A program made the position numbers and the translations under genes. Of a stretch of 64,000 bases of DNA, positions 25,974 through 36,012 are shown in pieces. A model generated the notes under the pieces. That model saw only the letters and a list, made by a program, of their open reading frames with translations. It was not told the DNA's origin and ran no database searches. Numbering within the stretch: the stretch's first letter is position 1; each line of letters begins with the position of its first letter. Source of the stretch: Natronosporangium hydrolyticum (GTDB taxonomy: Bacteria > Actinomycetota > Actinomycetes > Mycobacteriales > Micromonosporaceae); the NCBI RefSeq assembly GCF_016925615.1, contig NZ_CP070499.1, positions 2,108,001 to 2,172,000 on the forward strand, read 5' to 3'.

Positions 25974-26201
25974 ATGACAGCCACCGGCACCACAACCAGT
26001 TCCGAAAAGGGCCGCCGGATCATCGGTTCGGAGCGGCAGACGCTCGCGAAGGATTTGGTCAAGCGTTACACGGACGGCGAGAGCATCCGTGCGCTCGCCT
26101 CCTCCACCGGTCGGTCGTACGGCTTCGTACATCGGGTGTTGACCGAGTCCGGAGTGCAGCTTCGGCAACGCGGTGGCGCCCGCCGCCGTAAGAAGGCGTG
26201 A
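25974..26201 (+). CDS. Small helix-turn-helix protein
   Basis: A 75-aa basic protein (LAKDLVKRYTDGESIRALAS, then TGRSYGFVHRVLTESGVQL). It is a single HTH of the sigma/Hin type, conserved across actinobacteria next to an enoyl-CoA hydratase, as here. It is probably a DNA-binding regulator; targets are unknown. GAGGAAG precedes ATG 25974. Its 161-bp upstream gap contains no promoter I can place confidently. Confidence 0.85.
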   Translation: MTATGTTTSSEKGRRIIGSERQTLAKDLVKRYTDGESIRALASSTGRSYGFVHRVLTESGVQLRQRGGARRRKKA

Positions 26202-26244
26202 CGCGGCCCGACGCGTACCCTCGCCCCCGGTCACGGACCCGCAC

Positions 26245-27027
26245 GTGACGTCGCCGGGGGTGCGGGCGGGCCACGACGAAGCGGCGGCCGTCCGACTGGA
26301 CCGTGACGGGCCAGTAGCGACGGTCACGTTGTGTCGACCGGAGGTGCGCAACGCCCAGACCCCGCAGATGTGGCAACGTCTTCGGCGGATCGGCCGGGAC
26401 CTCCCCGGTGATGTGCGGATAGTAGTGGTGCGCGGCGACGGGCCGGTCTTCTCCGCCGGCCTGGATCGGACGGTGCTCACCTCGGGCCTGGCGGCGGAGC
26501 TGGCCAACACCCCACCGGCGGCCGCGGCGGCGCGGATCGCCGAGTTCCAGGGCGCCTTCAGCTGGCTGCGTCGACCCGACCTGATCACGGTGGCGGCGGT
26601 GCACGGCCACGCGGTCGGGGCGGGGTTTCAGCTGGCGCTCGCCTGTGACCTCCGGGTGCTCGCCGAGGACGCCCAGCTGGCCATGGCCGAGGTGACCCTC
26701 GGCCTGGTGCCGGATCTCGGCGGCACCAAACGCCTGGTCGAGCTGATCGGCTACGCCCGGGCCCTCGAACTGTGCGTCACCGGCCGCCGGGTCGACGCCA
26801 CCGAAGCCCACCAGCTGGGGTTGGCGAACCTGGTCGTCCCCGGCGCCGAACTCACCCCGGCGGTCGCCGACCTGACCGCCGCCGTGCTGGCCGGTCCCCG
26901 GGACGCGGTGATCGAGATCAAGGCCCTGCTCAGCGCGGCATCCGGCCGCTCGTACCCTGAACAGGAGAGCGCAGAGCGGCAGGCCCAGGTCCGCCGGCTC
27001 CGCGAGTTGGCCGGATCCGGGGAGTAG
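26245..27027 (+). CDS. Enoyl-CoA hydratase/isomerase family protein
   Basis: About 260 aa, crotonase fold. The oxyanion-hole segments are RGDGPVFSAGLD and HGHAVGAGFQLALACDLR, and the acid-containing helix is MAEVTLGLVPDLGG. It would hydrate or isomerise an acyl-CoA. The start is uncertain: GTG 26245 or GTG 26260, neither with a strong Shine-Dalgarno. A GTG/ATG upstream would overlap the HTH gene. An ABC exporter follows 8 nt downstream. Confidence 0.85.
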   Translation: MTSPGVRAGHDEAAAVRLDRDGPVATVTLCRPEVRNAQTPQMWQRLRRIGRDLPGDVRIVVVRGDGPVFSAGLDRTVLTSGLAAELANTPPAAAAARIAEFQGAFSWLRRPDLITVAAVHGHAVGAGFQLALACDLRVLAEDAQLAMAEVTLGLVPDLGGTKRLVELIGYARALELCVTGRRVDATEAHQLGLANLVVPGAELTPAVADLTAAVLAGPRDAVIEIKALLSAASGRSYPEQESAERQAQVRRLRELAGSGE

Positions 27028-27034
27028 ACACGCA

Positions 27035-28948
27035 GTGGCCCCACCAATGGGCGGCATGGGTGGCGGCGGGGGTTGGGGTACCCTCCGCTCGCTGCGCCGT
27101 GAAGATGAGCTGAGCGGGCACCAGACCCGCCGCGGGACGATACGCCGGGTGATCGCCTTCGCCCGGCCATTCCGCGGCACCATCACGGTCTTCCTGCTGA
27201 CCGTGATGATCGCGGCCGGCGCCGCGGTCGCCACCCCGGTGCTCGCCGGCCGGGTGGTCGACACCATCGGCGGTGGCGGTCCGGAGGCCGGGCGGACGGT
27301 GATCATCCTCGCCGCGGCGATCGCCGGGCTGGCGCTCGCCGACGCGTTGCTGCAGTTGGCGCAGCGGTTCTTCTCCGCCAAGATCGGCGAGGGGGTGATC
27401 CTCGACCTCCGCTCCCGGGTCTACGACCACATCCAGCGGATGCCGCTGCAGTTCTTCAGCCGTACCCAGACCGGGGCGCTGGTGAGCCGGCTCAACAACG
27501 ACGTACTGGGGGCGCAACGGGCGTTCACCACCACCCTCTCCGGGGTGGTCAGCAACGTGATCCAGCTGACGCTGACCGCGGTGGTGATGTTCACCCTGTC
27601 GTGGCAGATCACCACCTTGTCGCTGCTGCTGCTGCCGGCGTTCATCATCCCGGCGCGGCGGGTCGGGCGCCGGCTGGCCGAGATCACCCGCGAGTCCTAC
27701 AACCTGGACGCGAAGATGAACGCGACCATGACTGAACGGTTCGCGGTGGGCGGGGCGCTGCTGGTGAAGCTCTTCGGCCGCCCGGAGACCGAGTCGGCCC
27801 GCTTCACCGACCGGGCCGCCCGGGTCCGCGACATCAGCATCCGGCAGGCGATGTACGCCCGTACCTTCTTCGTGGCGCTACTGCTGGTCGCCTCGCTGGC
27901 GCAGGCGCTCACCTACGGCCTGGGTGGCTGGCTGGCGGTCAACGAGCAGCTCTCGGCCGGCACCGTGGTCACCCTGGCGCTGCTGCTGGTCCGGTTGTAC
28001 GGGCCGCTCACCGAGTTGGCCAACGTCCGGGTGGATGTGCAGAGCGCGCTGGTCTCGTTCGACCGGGTCTTCGAGGTGCTGGACCTCGCCCCGGCGATCT
28101 CGCAGCGCCCGGACGCGGTGCCGCTGCCGGCGGCGGCCGGACGGATCGAATTCCGGGATGTCCACTTCCGCTACCCGTCGGCGGCGGAGGTGTCGCTCGC
28201 CTCGCTGGAGGACGTGGCGGTGCTGGACCGGACCGTCTCCGACCCGGTGCTCCGGGGGGTGTCGTTCACGGTCGAGCCGGGCCAGTTGGTTGCGCTGGTG
28301 GGCCCCTCCGGTGCTGGGAAGACCACCACCTCGATGCTGGTGCCGAGGGTCTATGACGTCACCGACGGGCAGGTCTCGATCGAAGGGATCGACGTCCGGG
28401 ACGTAACGTTGGATTCGCTGCGGGACGCGGTCGGGGTGGTCACCCAGGAGGCGCACCTGTTCCACGAGACGCTCGCCGAGAATTTGCGGTACGCCCGGCC
28501 CGAGGCCAGCGACGACCAGCTGTGGGAGGCGCTGGCCGGTGCCCACATCGCCGACCTGGTCCGGACTCTCCCAGAAGGGCTCGACACCGTGGTGGGGGAG
28601 CGGGGGTACCGGTTCTCAGGCGGCGAGAAGCAACGGATCGCGATCGCCCGGCTACTGCTCAAGTCCCCGTCGATCGTCATCCTCGACGAGGCCACCGCCC
28701 ACCTTGACTCCGAATCCGAGGCGGCGGTGCAGCGGGCGCTGTCGGTGGCGTTGACCGGCCGCACCTCGCTGGTCATCGCCCACCGGCTCTCCACGGTCCG
28801 CAACGCCGACCAGATCCTGGTGTTGGAGGCCGGCCGGATCGTGCAACGGGGCCGGCACGAGGAGCTGGTCGCCGCTGGCGGGCTCTACGCTGAGCTCTAC
28901 CGGACCCAGTTCGCGACCGACGCTTCCCCCACCCGGGCGGTGGGCTGA
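27035..28948 (+). CDS. ABC exporter (fused membrane and ATPase domains)
   Basis: A 637-aa MsbA/LmrA-type half transporter. A Gly/Met-rich N-terminus is followed by six helices (about 45-345) and an ATPase domain (about 370-625) with GPSGAGKT, FSGGEKQR, IVILDEATAHLD and the switch His in IAHRLST. An insert between the first two strands of the ATPase domain (PSAAEVSLASLEDVAVLDR) is slightly unusual. Works as a homodimer or with an unseen partner; substrate unknown. GGGGAG precedes GTG 27035. Confidence 0.92.
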   Translation: MAPPMGGMGGGGGWGTLRSLRREDELSGHQTRRGTIRRVIAFARPFRGTITVFLLTVMIAAGAAVATPVLAGRVVDTIGGGGPEAGRTVIILAAAIAGLALADALLQLAQRFFSAKIGEGVILDLRSRVYDHIQRMPLQFFSRTQTGALVSRLNNDVLGAQRAFTTTLSGVVSNVIQLTLTAVVMFTLSWQITTLSLLLLPAFIIPARRVGRRLAEITRESYNLDAKMNATMTERFAVGGALLVKLFGRPETESARFTDRAARVRDISIRQAMYARTFFVALLLVASLAQALTYGLGGWLAVNEQLSAGTVVTLALLLVRLYGPLTELANVRVDVQSALVSFDRVFEVLDLAPAISQRPDAVPLPAAAGRIEFRDVHFRYPSAAEVSLASLEDVAVLDRTVSDPVLRGVSFTVEPGQLVALVGPSGAGKTTTSMLVPRVYDVTDGQVSIEGIDVRDVTLDSLRDAVGVVTQEAHLFHETLAENLRYARPEASDDQLWEALAGAHIADLVRTLPEGLDTVVGERGYRFSGGEKQRIAIARLLLKSPSIVILDEATAHLDSESEAAVQRALSVALTGRTSLVIAHRLSTVRNADQILVLEAGRIVQRGRHEELVAAGGLYAELYRTQFATDASPTRAVG

Positions 28949-28962
28949 AACCGGCCGGTGCG

Positions 28963-29733
28963 CTAGAGCCCGCGGCCGGCGCCGCCGTCGACCGGCACGG
29001 TGATCCCGGTCAGGTAGCTAGCAGCGGGGGAGAGCACGAACGCCGCGACCCGACCGAACTCGGCCGGCTCCCCGAGCCGCCCCATCGGGATCTGGGCCTC
29101 CACCTGTGCCTGCGCCTGCGCCGGGTCACCGGTGGCGGCGAACAGCTCCCGGTTCCGGTCGGTCATGATCCGGTGCGGGAGCAGGCTCACCACCCGGATC
29201 CCGGCTGGGGCGTACTCGTCGGCGAGGTCTTTGGCCGCCCCGGCGAGCCCCGGCCGGAGCCCATTGGACAACCCCAGGCCGGGCACCGGCGCCCGCACCG
29301 ACGAAGACAGCACCAGCGCGATCGCGCCGCCGCTCCCCAGCTCCGCGGCGACCGTCCGGGCGGTGCGCACCACCGACAGGAAGACCGACTCGAACGCCTG
29401 CCGCCACTGCGCGTCGTCGGCCTGGGCGACGCTGCCCGGCGGCGGCCCGCCGACCGACAGCAACGCCCCGTCGAGCCGCCCGAACTCGGCGGTGGCGGTG
29501 GCCACCAGCCGGCCCGGGGTGGCCGGGTCGGCCAGATCGGCGGTGACGCCGACGGCGCAGCCGGCGCCGCCGCGCTGCTCCAGTGTCGTCACGGCCGCGG
29601 CCACCCGCTGCTCGTCGCGGGCGGAGACGACCACCCGGGCGCCGTCGGCGACCAGCTGCTCGCCGGTGGCGAGGCCGAGGCCGCGGGACGCGCCGGTCAG
29701 CAGATACACCCGATCACGCAGTCCAAGGTCCAT
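28963..29733 (-). CDS. SDR-family protein lacking the Tyr-Lys catalytic pair
   Basis: A 256-aa Rossmann-fold short-chain dehydrogenase/reductase. The NAD(P) motif TGASRGLG and the Asp in TADLADP are intact and the Ser stretch VLSSS is present. The YxxxK motif is replaced by SNGLR within GLGLSNGLRPGLAG. It may use another mechanism or bind cofactor without catalysis. It is transcribed divergently from a MerR regulator 76 bp away and its start codon overlaps a dyad. Confidence 0.82.
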   Translation of the reverse strand: MDLGLRDRVYLLTGASRGLGLATGEQLVADGARVVVSARDEQRVAAAVTTLEQRGGAGCAVGVTADLADPATPGRLVATATAEFGRLDGALLSVGGPPPGSVAQADDAQWRQAFESVFLSVVRTARTVAAELGSGGAIALVLSSSVRAPVPGLGLSNGLRPGLAGAAKDLADEYAPAGIRVVSLLPHRIMTDRNRELFAATGDPAQAQAQVEAQIPMGRLGEPAEFGRVAAFVLSPAASYLTGITVPVDGGAGRGL

Positions 29734-29754
29734 AACTGGCCATCCTGCCAGTTA
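29733..29754. promoter_or_regulatory. 8-bp-arm dyad at the SDR start codon
   Basis: TAACTGGC (29733-29740), 6-bp spacer, GCCAGTTA (29747-29754). The dyad begins at the first base of the SDR ATG, so a bound protein would block transcription or translation start. Confidence 0.5.
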
Positions 29755-29772
29755 CCCCAGAAAGTGGCATCC

Positions 29773-29794
29773 TTGACTTCGAGTCCGCTCGAAG
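29773..29794 (+). promoter_or_regulatory. MerR-type promoter/operator
   Basis: TTGACT (-35, 29773-29778) runs into the dyad CTTCGAG-TCCG-CTCGAAG (29777-29794). This is the layout of MerR-family promoters, where the dyad fills an overlong spacer. A clear -10 is not visible before ATG 29810. Likely autoregulation. Confidence 0.65.
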
Positions 29795-29809
29795 AGAAGG
29801 CGAGGCGTC

Positions 29810-30205
29810 ATGACCCAGATGGCGGCAGAGCAGGTGTGGTTGAGCGTCGGGGAGGCGGCGGCCCGGGTTGGCCTGACCACCCACACCCTGCGCTGGTATG
29901 AGCAGGAGGGCCTGGTCGCGCAGATCGGCCGGGACAGCGCGGGCCGCCGCCGTTACAGCGAGACCGACCTGGGCTGGTTGGAGTTGCTGATCAAACTGCG
30001 GCGTACCGGCATGCCGGTACGCGAAATGCGCAGGTACGCGCAGCTGGCCCGGGAGGGTGAGCACACGCTGCCGGAGCGGCTGCAGCTGTTCGAGGAGCAC
30101 CAGGAGCGGGTGCGGGCCCGAATGTCGGAGCTGCAGCGGGACCTCGACACCATCACCTACAAGGTCGATATCTACCGCAAGATCGTTGCCGACCAGGAAC
30201 CATAG
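29810..30205 (+). CDS. MerR-family transcriptional regulator
   Basis: A 131-aa regulator. The N-terminal winged helix begins LSVGEAAARVGLTTHTLRWY, then RRRYSETDL, followed by a dimerising coiled coil (about 85-125). There are no conserved Cys for metal sensing, so it belongs to the organic-ligand-type MerR proteins that often control the divergent oxidoreductase, here the SDR gene. Confidence 0.9.
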   Translation: MTQMAAEQVWLSVGEAAARVGLTTHTLRWYEQEGLVAQIGRDSAGRRRYSETDLGWLELLIKLRRTGMPVREMRRYAQLAREGEHTLPERLQLFEEHQERVRARMSELQRDLDTITYKVDIYRKIVADQEP

Positions 30206-30260
30206 CGGCCCGCGCACCCGCCAGCGCCGCGCCGCGCCCCACCGCGCCGCCTTACCCCCG

Positions 30261-30312
30261 TGATCAAGGTGACTGAGTGGTCGCTATAGCAGCCACTCGC
30301 TCACCTTGATCT
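30261..30312. repeat. GATCA-tipped palindrome, copy A
   Basis: Outer arms GATCAAGGTGA (30262-30272) and TCACCTTGATC (30301-30311), inner arms GAGTGG/CCACTC. The right arm contains the stop codon of the AbiEi-like gene. It may end transcription of both the MerR gene and the AbiEi-like gene. Closely related to 31353-31408. Confidence 0.75.
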
Positions 30313-31287
30313 CCGACGATTGGGCGCCCGGGTGGGCAAGGGATCTGACTCCGCAAACCGGATCGCGGCGGTCGCCCCGGTGGCGCGTCGGGTCAGGTAG
30401 ACCTGCTCCACCTCGGCAAGGACGGAAGCTGGCGCGCCCCGAATCCGCGAAGGCGGCAGGTGAATCACTACCGCGCCGTGGCGGGCGAGCAGGTTGTGTC
30501 GGGCCATCGTTCGGCTCCAGGCCCCGGGTGAGGTGTGAAACTCTCGCGAGTCGACCTCCAACGCCACCCCGACATCCGCGAGGTAGCCGTCGGGCGTCGG
30601 TAATGTCTCGCCGCCCTCGGCGGAGACGAGGTGCGGATTCCAGTGGATCGGCGGCCGGATGCGGGAAGCCCCGAGCACCTGCCGGAGCTCGGACTCGGCG
30701 ACCGAGCGGACCCCGTCGGCCATCTCGGCTACCGCCGCGCGCAGCAGCGCCGAATGCTGCCGCGCGGCGCGAGCAGTCTCCTCCTGCAACGCGGCGACAG
30801 TGGTGAGGCGCCGCTGGACGGCGTCGGCGACCATCGCCCGGACCTGCCGCCGGCTCCGGCACCAGCGGGCGGCGTCGGCGACGGCCCGAGCGGGCGAGGC
30901 GAGCAGGAGCGGGTCGACGCGTACCGGTCGGGGATCAGGCCGGTCGGTACGGTGGAGCGCCACGAAGCTCACCGACCGGCGCTGCTGCCCGCGTGGCACC
31001 AGGATCCGCACGTACGGGTCGGTCGGCAGGTAGCGGAAGCCGTGCGCGCGTAGCGCAACGCCGCCGGTCAGCTGCGCCCCGGCGCCGCCGTACAGGAGAC
31101 CGGCGAGGGCGCGTTGGCGGGCGGTCGGGTCGCCGGTAACGGTCGCATAGATGTGCGGCAAGATCTCCCGCCAGTCGCCGCTGGCGAGCCGCCACCGGAG
31201 CGCCGCCCGGGTGAGCCCACACTGGTACGCCTGCGCCTGGGTGATGAGGCCGTCCTGGGAGGCTACGAGCCGCGCGAAGGTGTCCAC
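30301..31287 (-). CDS. AbiEi-like antitoxin/DUF559-type protein (orphan)
   Basis: A 328-aa protein. The N-terminal winged helix resembles the AbiEi antitoxin domain (LVASQDGLITQAQAYQCGLT, then WRLASGDWREILPHIYATV). The C-terminal third (about 235-310) resembles a Vsr/DUF559 endonuclease fold (GVALEVDSREFH...RHNLLARHGAVVIHL). No AbiEii toxin is adjacent, as is usual for these actinobacterial proteins. GTG 31287 is a weakly supported start; a longer reading begins inside palindrome B. It is bracketed by palindromes A and B. Confidence 0.7.
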   Translation of the reverse strand: MDTFARLVASQDGLITQAQAYQCGLTRAALRWRLASGDWREILPHIYATVTGDPTARQRALAGLLYGGAGAQLTGGVALRAHGFRYLPTDPYVRILVPRGQQRRSVSFVALHRTDRPDPRPVRVDPLLLASPARAVADAARWCRSRRQVRAMVADAVQRRLTTVAALQEETARAARQHSALLRAAVAEMADGVRSVAESELRQVLGASRIRPPIHWNPHLVSAEGGETLPTPDGYLADVGVALEVDSREFHTSPGAWSRTMARHNLLARHGAVVIHLPPSRIRGAPASVLAEVEQVYLTRRATGATAAIRFAESDPLPTRAPNRRRSR

Positions 31288-31352
31288 GAATATCGAGGAT
31301 GACTGTTCCGTCGCAACCAACGCCGGACCCGAACCAACCGCTGACGCTCGCC

Positions 31353-31408
31353 CGTGATCAAGGTGACCGTGCGGCTGCCATAGCAGCCAACCAATCACTT
31401 TGATCACG
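31353..31408. repeat. GATCA-tipped palindrome, copy B
   Basis: Outer arms CGTGATCAAGGTGA (31353-31366) and TCACTTTGATCACG (31395-31408) with one mismatch; inner arms GGCTGC/GCAGCC around CATA. It shares TGATCAAGGTGAC and TAGCAGCCA with copy A and lies just after the TetR gene and before the AbiEi-like gene. Confidence 0.75.
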
Positions 31409-31423
31409 GAAGCGGGGGAAGGG

Positions 31424-32008
31424 TCACGGAGCTGGGGGTCTGCGGACCGCTGCCTCGATCAGGTCGAGCACCTGGGTCAACTCCGGGCTCGGGGGGTGGT
31501 CCATCGCCAGGTGGAGCACCAGCCCGTCGTAGGTCAGCTGGAGGAACTGGGCCAGCACCGGGATGGGCACATCGTCCCGGAGGACTCCGGCCTCTCGCTG
31601 CCGCGTCAGCCGGTCGCGGGTCGCTTCGGCGATCGCTTCACTGCGGGCGGCCCAGCGTTTGGCGAACGCCGGGTCGGTGCGCAGCCGGCGGGCCACCTCC
31701 AGTTGGGTGCCGAGCCAGCCCACCGTGTCGGTCGTGCCGGCGCGCGCCAGTAGTTCCCGCATCACCTGTACCAGGCCGTTGCGGGCTACCGTCGCCACCA
31801 TGGCGGCCGCGTCGTCCTCGGCCACCGCGAGGAACAGTGACTCTTTGTCGCGAAAATGGTGGAAGATGGCGCCGCGGGAGAGGCCGGTCTCCTGTTCGAG
31901 CCGCCGGACGGTGGCGCCTTCGTACCCGTGGCGGGCGAAACAGGCGCGGGCGCCGGTGAGGATCTCCCGGCGCCGGGCATCGAGTTGGTCCTGGCTCACT
32001 CTCGGCAC
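31424..32008 (-). CDS. TetR-family transcriptional regulator
   Basis: A 194-aa repressor. The HTH region is ILTGARACFARHGYEGATV then LSRGAIFHHFRDKESLF. The ligand domain is generic. GTG 32008 or GTG 31999 starts the protein; neither has a clear Shine-Dalgarno. A perfect 56-bp palindrome begins 16 bp upstream and is the obvious operator. No target gene is adjacent on the opposite strand, so it may control itself and distant genes. Confidence 0.88.
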   Translation of the reverse strand: MPRVSQDQLDARRREILTGARACFARHGYEGATVRRLEQETGLSRGAIFHHFRDKESLFLAVAEDDAAAMVATVARNGLVQVMRELLARAGTTDTVGWLGTQLEVARRLRTDPAFAKRWAARSEAIAEATRDRLTRQREAGVLRDDVPIPVLAQFLQLTYDGLVLHLAMDHPPSPELTQVLDLIEAAVRRPPAP

Positions 32009-32023
32009 ACCGAGATCGTGCCA

Positions 32024-32079
32024 GCTCAGGCCGGTGGGATGCAATCCGTACGTACGGATTGCATCCCACCGGCCTGAGC
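32024..32079. promoter_or_regulatory. Perfect 56-bp palindrome (TetR operator and/or terminator)
   Basis: Arms 32024-32051 and 32052-32079 are perfect reverse complements with no spacer; the centre reads GCAATCCGTACGTACGG. The inner 20-22 bp look like a TetR operator. The full palindrome starts 2 nt after the stop of the Gln/Gly-rich membrane-protein gene, so as RNA it would form a 28-bp hairpin and could end that transcript. Confidence 0.85.
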
Positions 32080-32081
32080 GG

Positions 32082-32783
32082 TCAGGCAGAAGTCGACACC
32101 AGGAGGCTGAGGCAGCAGCAGCCACAGATGAAGACGACGAACGCGATCAGCAGTCCGATCGTGATGCCGGCGGCTGGGTACTTCTGGGGCGGCGGGCCGA
32201 GCGCGCCACCGCTGAAGACCCACAGCGGGGCTTTGTACTCCACCTCGACGGTCTGCCCCGGGCTGACCGGTACGGTGACGTCAGCCTTCCCGATCTGGGA
32301 GGGAATGATATAGGGCACGTGGACGTGCAGCTGGTGCTGGCCCGGCGAGACTGTCCAGACCTGTCGGCCCCAGGCGTTGGTGGCGATCTCCTGGCCGTTG
32401 AGGAAGACCTTCGGCTTGAAGAAGGCCAGCATGAAGAAGGCCCACTGGTACTTGGTGGTCAGTGCGATCGCGGACTGACCGTCGCCGGCCTGTCCGTACG
32501 GCGGCTGCTGCCCGTAAGCCGCCTGCTGTTCAAACTGTCCTGGTTGGCCATACTGGCCCGATTGCCCATACTGGCCGGCCGGTTCTTGCCCGTACTGGGG
32601 TTGCTGGCCGTACTGCGGCTGCTGCCCGTACGGAGGCTGCTGGCCCGGTTGCGGTTGCTGGCCGTACTGGGGTTGCTGCGGATACTGGCCCGGTTGCGGC
32701 TGACCGCCGTGTGGCGGCGGCGCCGACTGCCCGTACACACCGGGCTGCTGGCCGTACTGGCCCGGCGGGTGGGGGTTGGTCAC
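32082..32783 (-). CDS. Gln/Gly/Pro/Tyr-rich tail-anchored membrane protein
   Basis: A 233-aa protein. The first 100 residues are low-complexity repeats of the type GQQPQYGQQP. A folded domain of about 100 residues follows (FFKPKVFLNGQEI, then WTVSPGQHQLHVHVPY), suggesting a beta-sandwich. A C-terminal helix near 205-230 contains the cluster CGCCC. The protein would sit with its bulk in the cytoplasm. Function unknown. GTG 32783 has GAGGAGGG upstream. Confidence 0.75.
   Translation of the reverse strand: MTNPHPPGQYGQQPGVYGQSAPPPHGGQPQPGQYPQQPQYGQQPQPGQQPPYGQQPQYGQQPQYGQEPAGQYGQSGQYGQPGQFEQQAAYGQQPPYGQAGDGQSAIALTTKYQWAFFMLAFFKPKVFLNGQEIATNAWGRQVWTVSPGQHQLHVHVPYIIPSQIGKADVTVPVSPGQTVEVEYKAPLWVFSGGALGPPPQKYPAAGITIGLLIAFVVFICGCCCLSLLVSTSA
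32487..32780 (-). repeat. Degenerate in-frame tandem repeats
   Basis: The 5' third of the Gln/Gly-rich gene is made of imperfect tandem units of the form CCGTACTGxGGxTGCTGxC (plus-strand reading), encoding GQQPQYG-type repeats. Such repeats can change number by slippage. Confidence 0.7.
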
Positions 32784-32906
32784 GCGTACCCTCCTCGATT
32801 CTAAAAGACCAGTGGGAGTATGCCCGGTCTGCGCAACTGTCCGACCGGGCCCGGACCGGTCAGCCGTTCCGGCAGTCCTGCGAACCACATGCAACCGCCG
32901 ACGCCC

Positions 32907-32949
32907 TCCCACATAGTGGGAGCGGCGCCGGCGGTCGGCTTCGGCAAGA
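32907..32949 (-). terminator. Compound hairpin after acnA
   Basis: Inner stem CTCCCAC (32916-32922), loop ATA, GTGGGAG (32926-32932); outer arms GCCGAC (32907-32912) and GTCGGC (32944-32949). It lies 6 bp past the acnA stop on the minus strand, with no T-run. Confidence 0.6.
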
Positions 32950-32955
32950 AACAGG

Positions 32956-35748
<2,793 letters not shown>

Positions 35749-35831
35749 GGCTTCTCCCTGGTGTGTTCGGAGGTGGGACGGATCGGACTGGTCACGGCAA
35801 AGTCTGTCGCATCCAGCCGGGTGCGGCCGGG

Positions 35832-35850
35832 TTAGGCGAGGCTTACCCCA
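35832..35850. promoter_or_regulatory. IdeR/DmdR-like iron box upstream of acnA
   Basis: TTAGGCGAGGCTTACCCCA matches 14 of 19 positions of the actinomycete iron box TTAGGTTAGGCTCACCTAA. It lies about 85 bp before the acnA start and downstream of the candidate promoter, where a bound repressor could block elongation. Confidence 0.5.
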
Positions 35851-35890
35851 CTTCGTGGGCGTTACCCCCGACCCCGGTGCCGCTAACCAA

Positions 35891-35920
35891 ACCGTACGTC
35901 CGTCTTGCTATCTACGTCAA
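35891..35920 (-). promoter_or_regulatory. Candidate acnA promoter
   Basis: On the minus strand TTGACG (35920-35915) and TACGGT (35896-35891) are 18 bp apart, giving a leader of about 140 nt that contains the iron-box-like sequence. Confidence 0.4.
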
Positions 35921-35961
35921 GGCCCCCCGGTGAGTTGATCATGGGCTTAGGGGTCCAAAAA

Positions 35962-35997
35962 AGCGCCGATCATGGACCTAGGTCCATGATCGGCGCT
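35962..35997 (-). terminator. Perfect 36-bp palindrome with T-run: MMPL gene terminator
   Basis: AGCGCCGATCATGGACC and its reverse complement meet at TA (35979/35980). On the minus strand the palindrome is followed directly by T6, and it lies 15 bp beyond the MMPL stop. This is the clearest rho-independent terminator in the window. It also carries the GATCA arm motif of the other palindromes. Confidence 0.85.
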
Positions 35998-36012
35998 CGG
36001 GGTGACGTGGGG

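Noticed and set aside
32487-32780. Possible CRISPR-like tandem repeat
   Set aside because: Units are short, in frame, imperfect and have no spacers; they encode a low-complexity protein segment.
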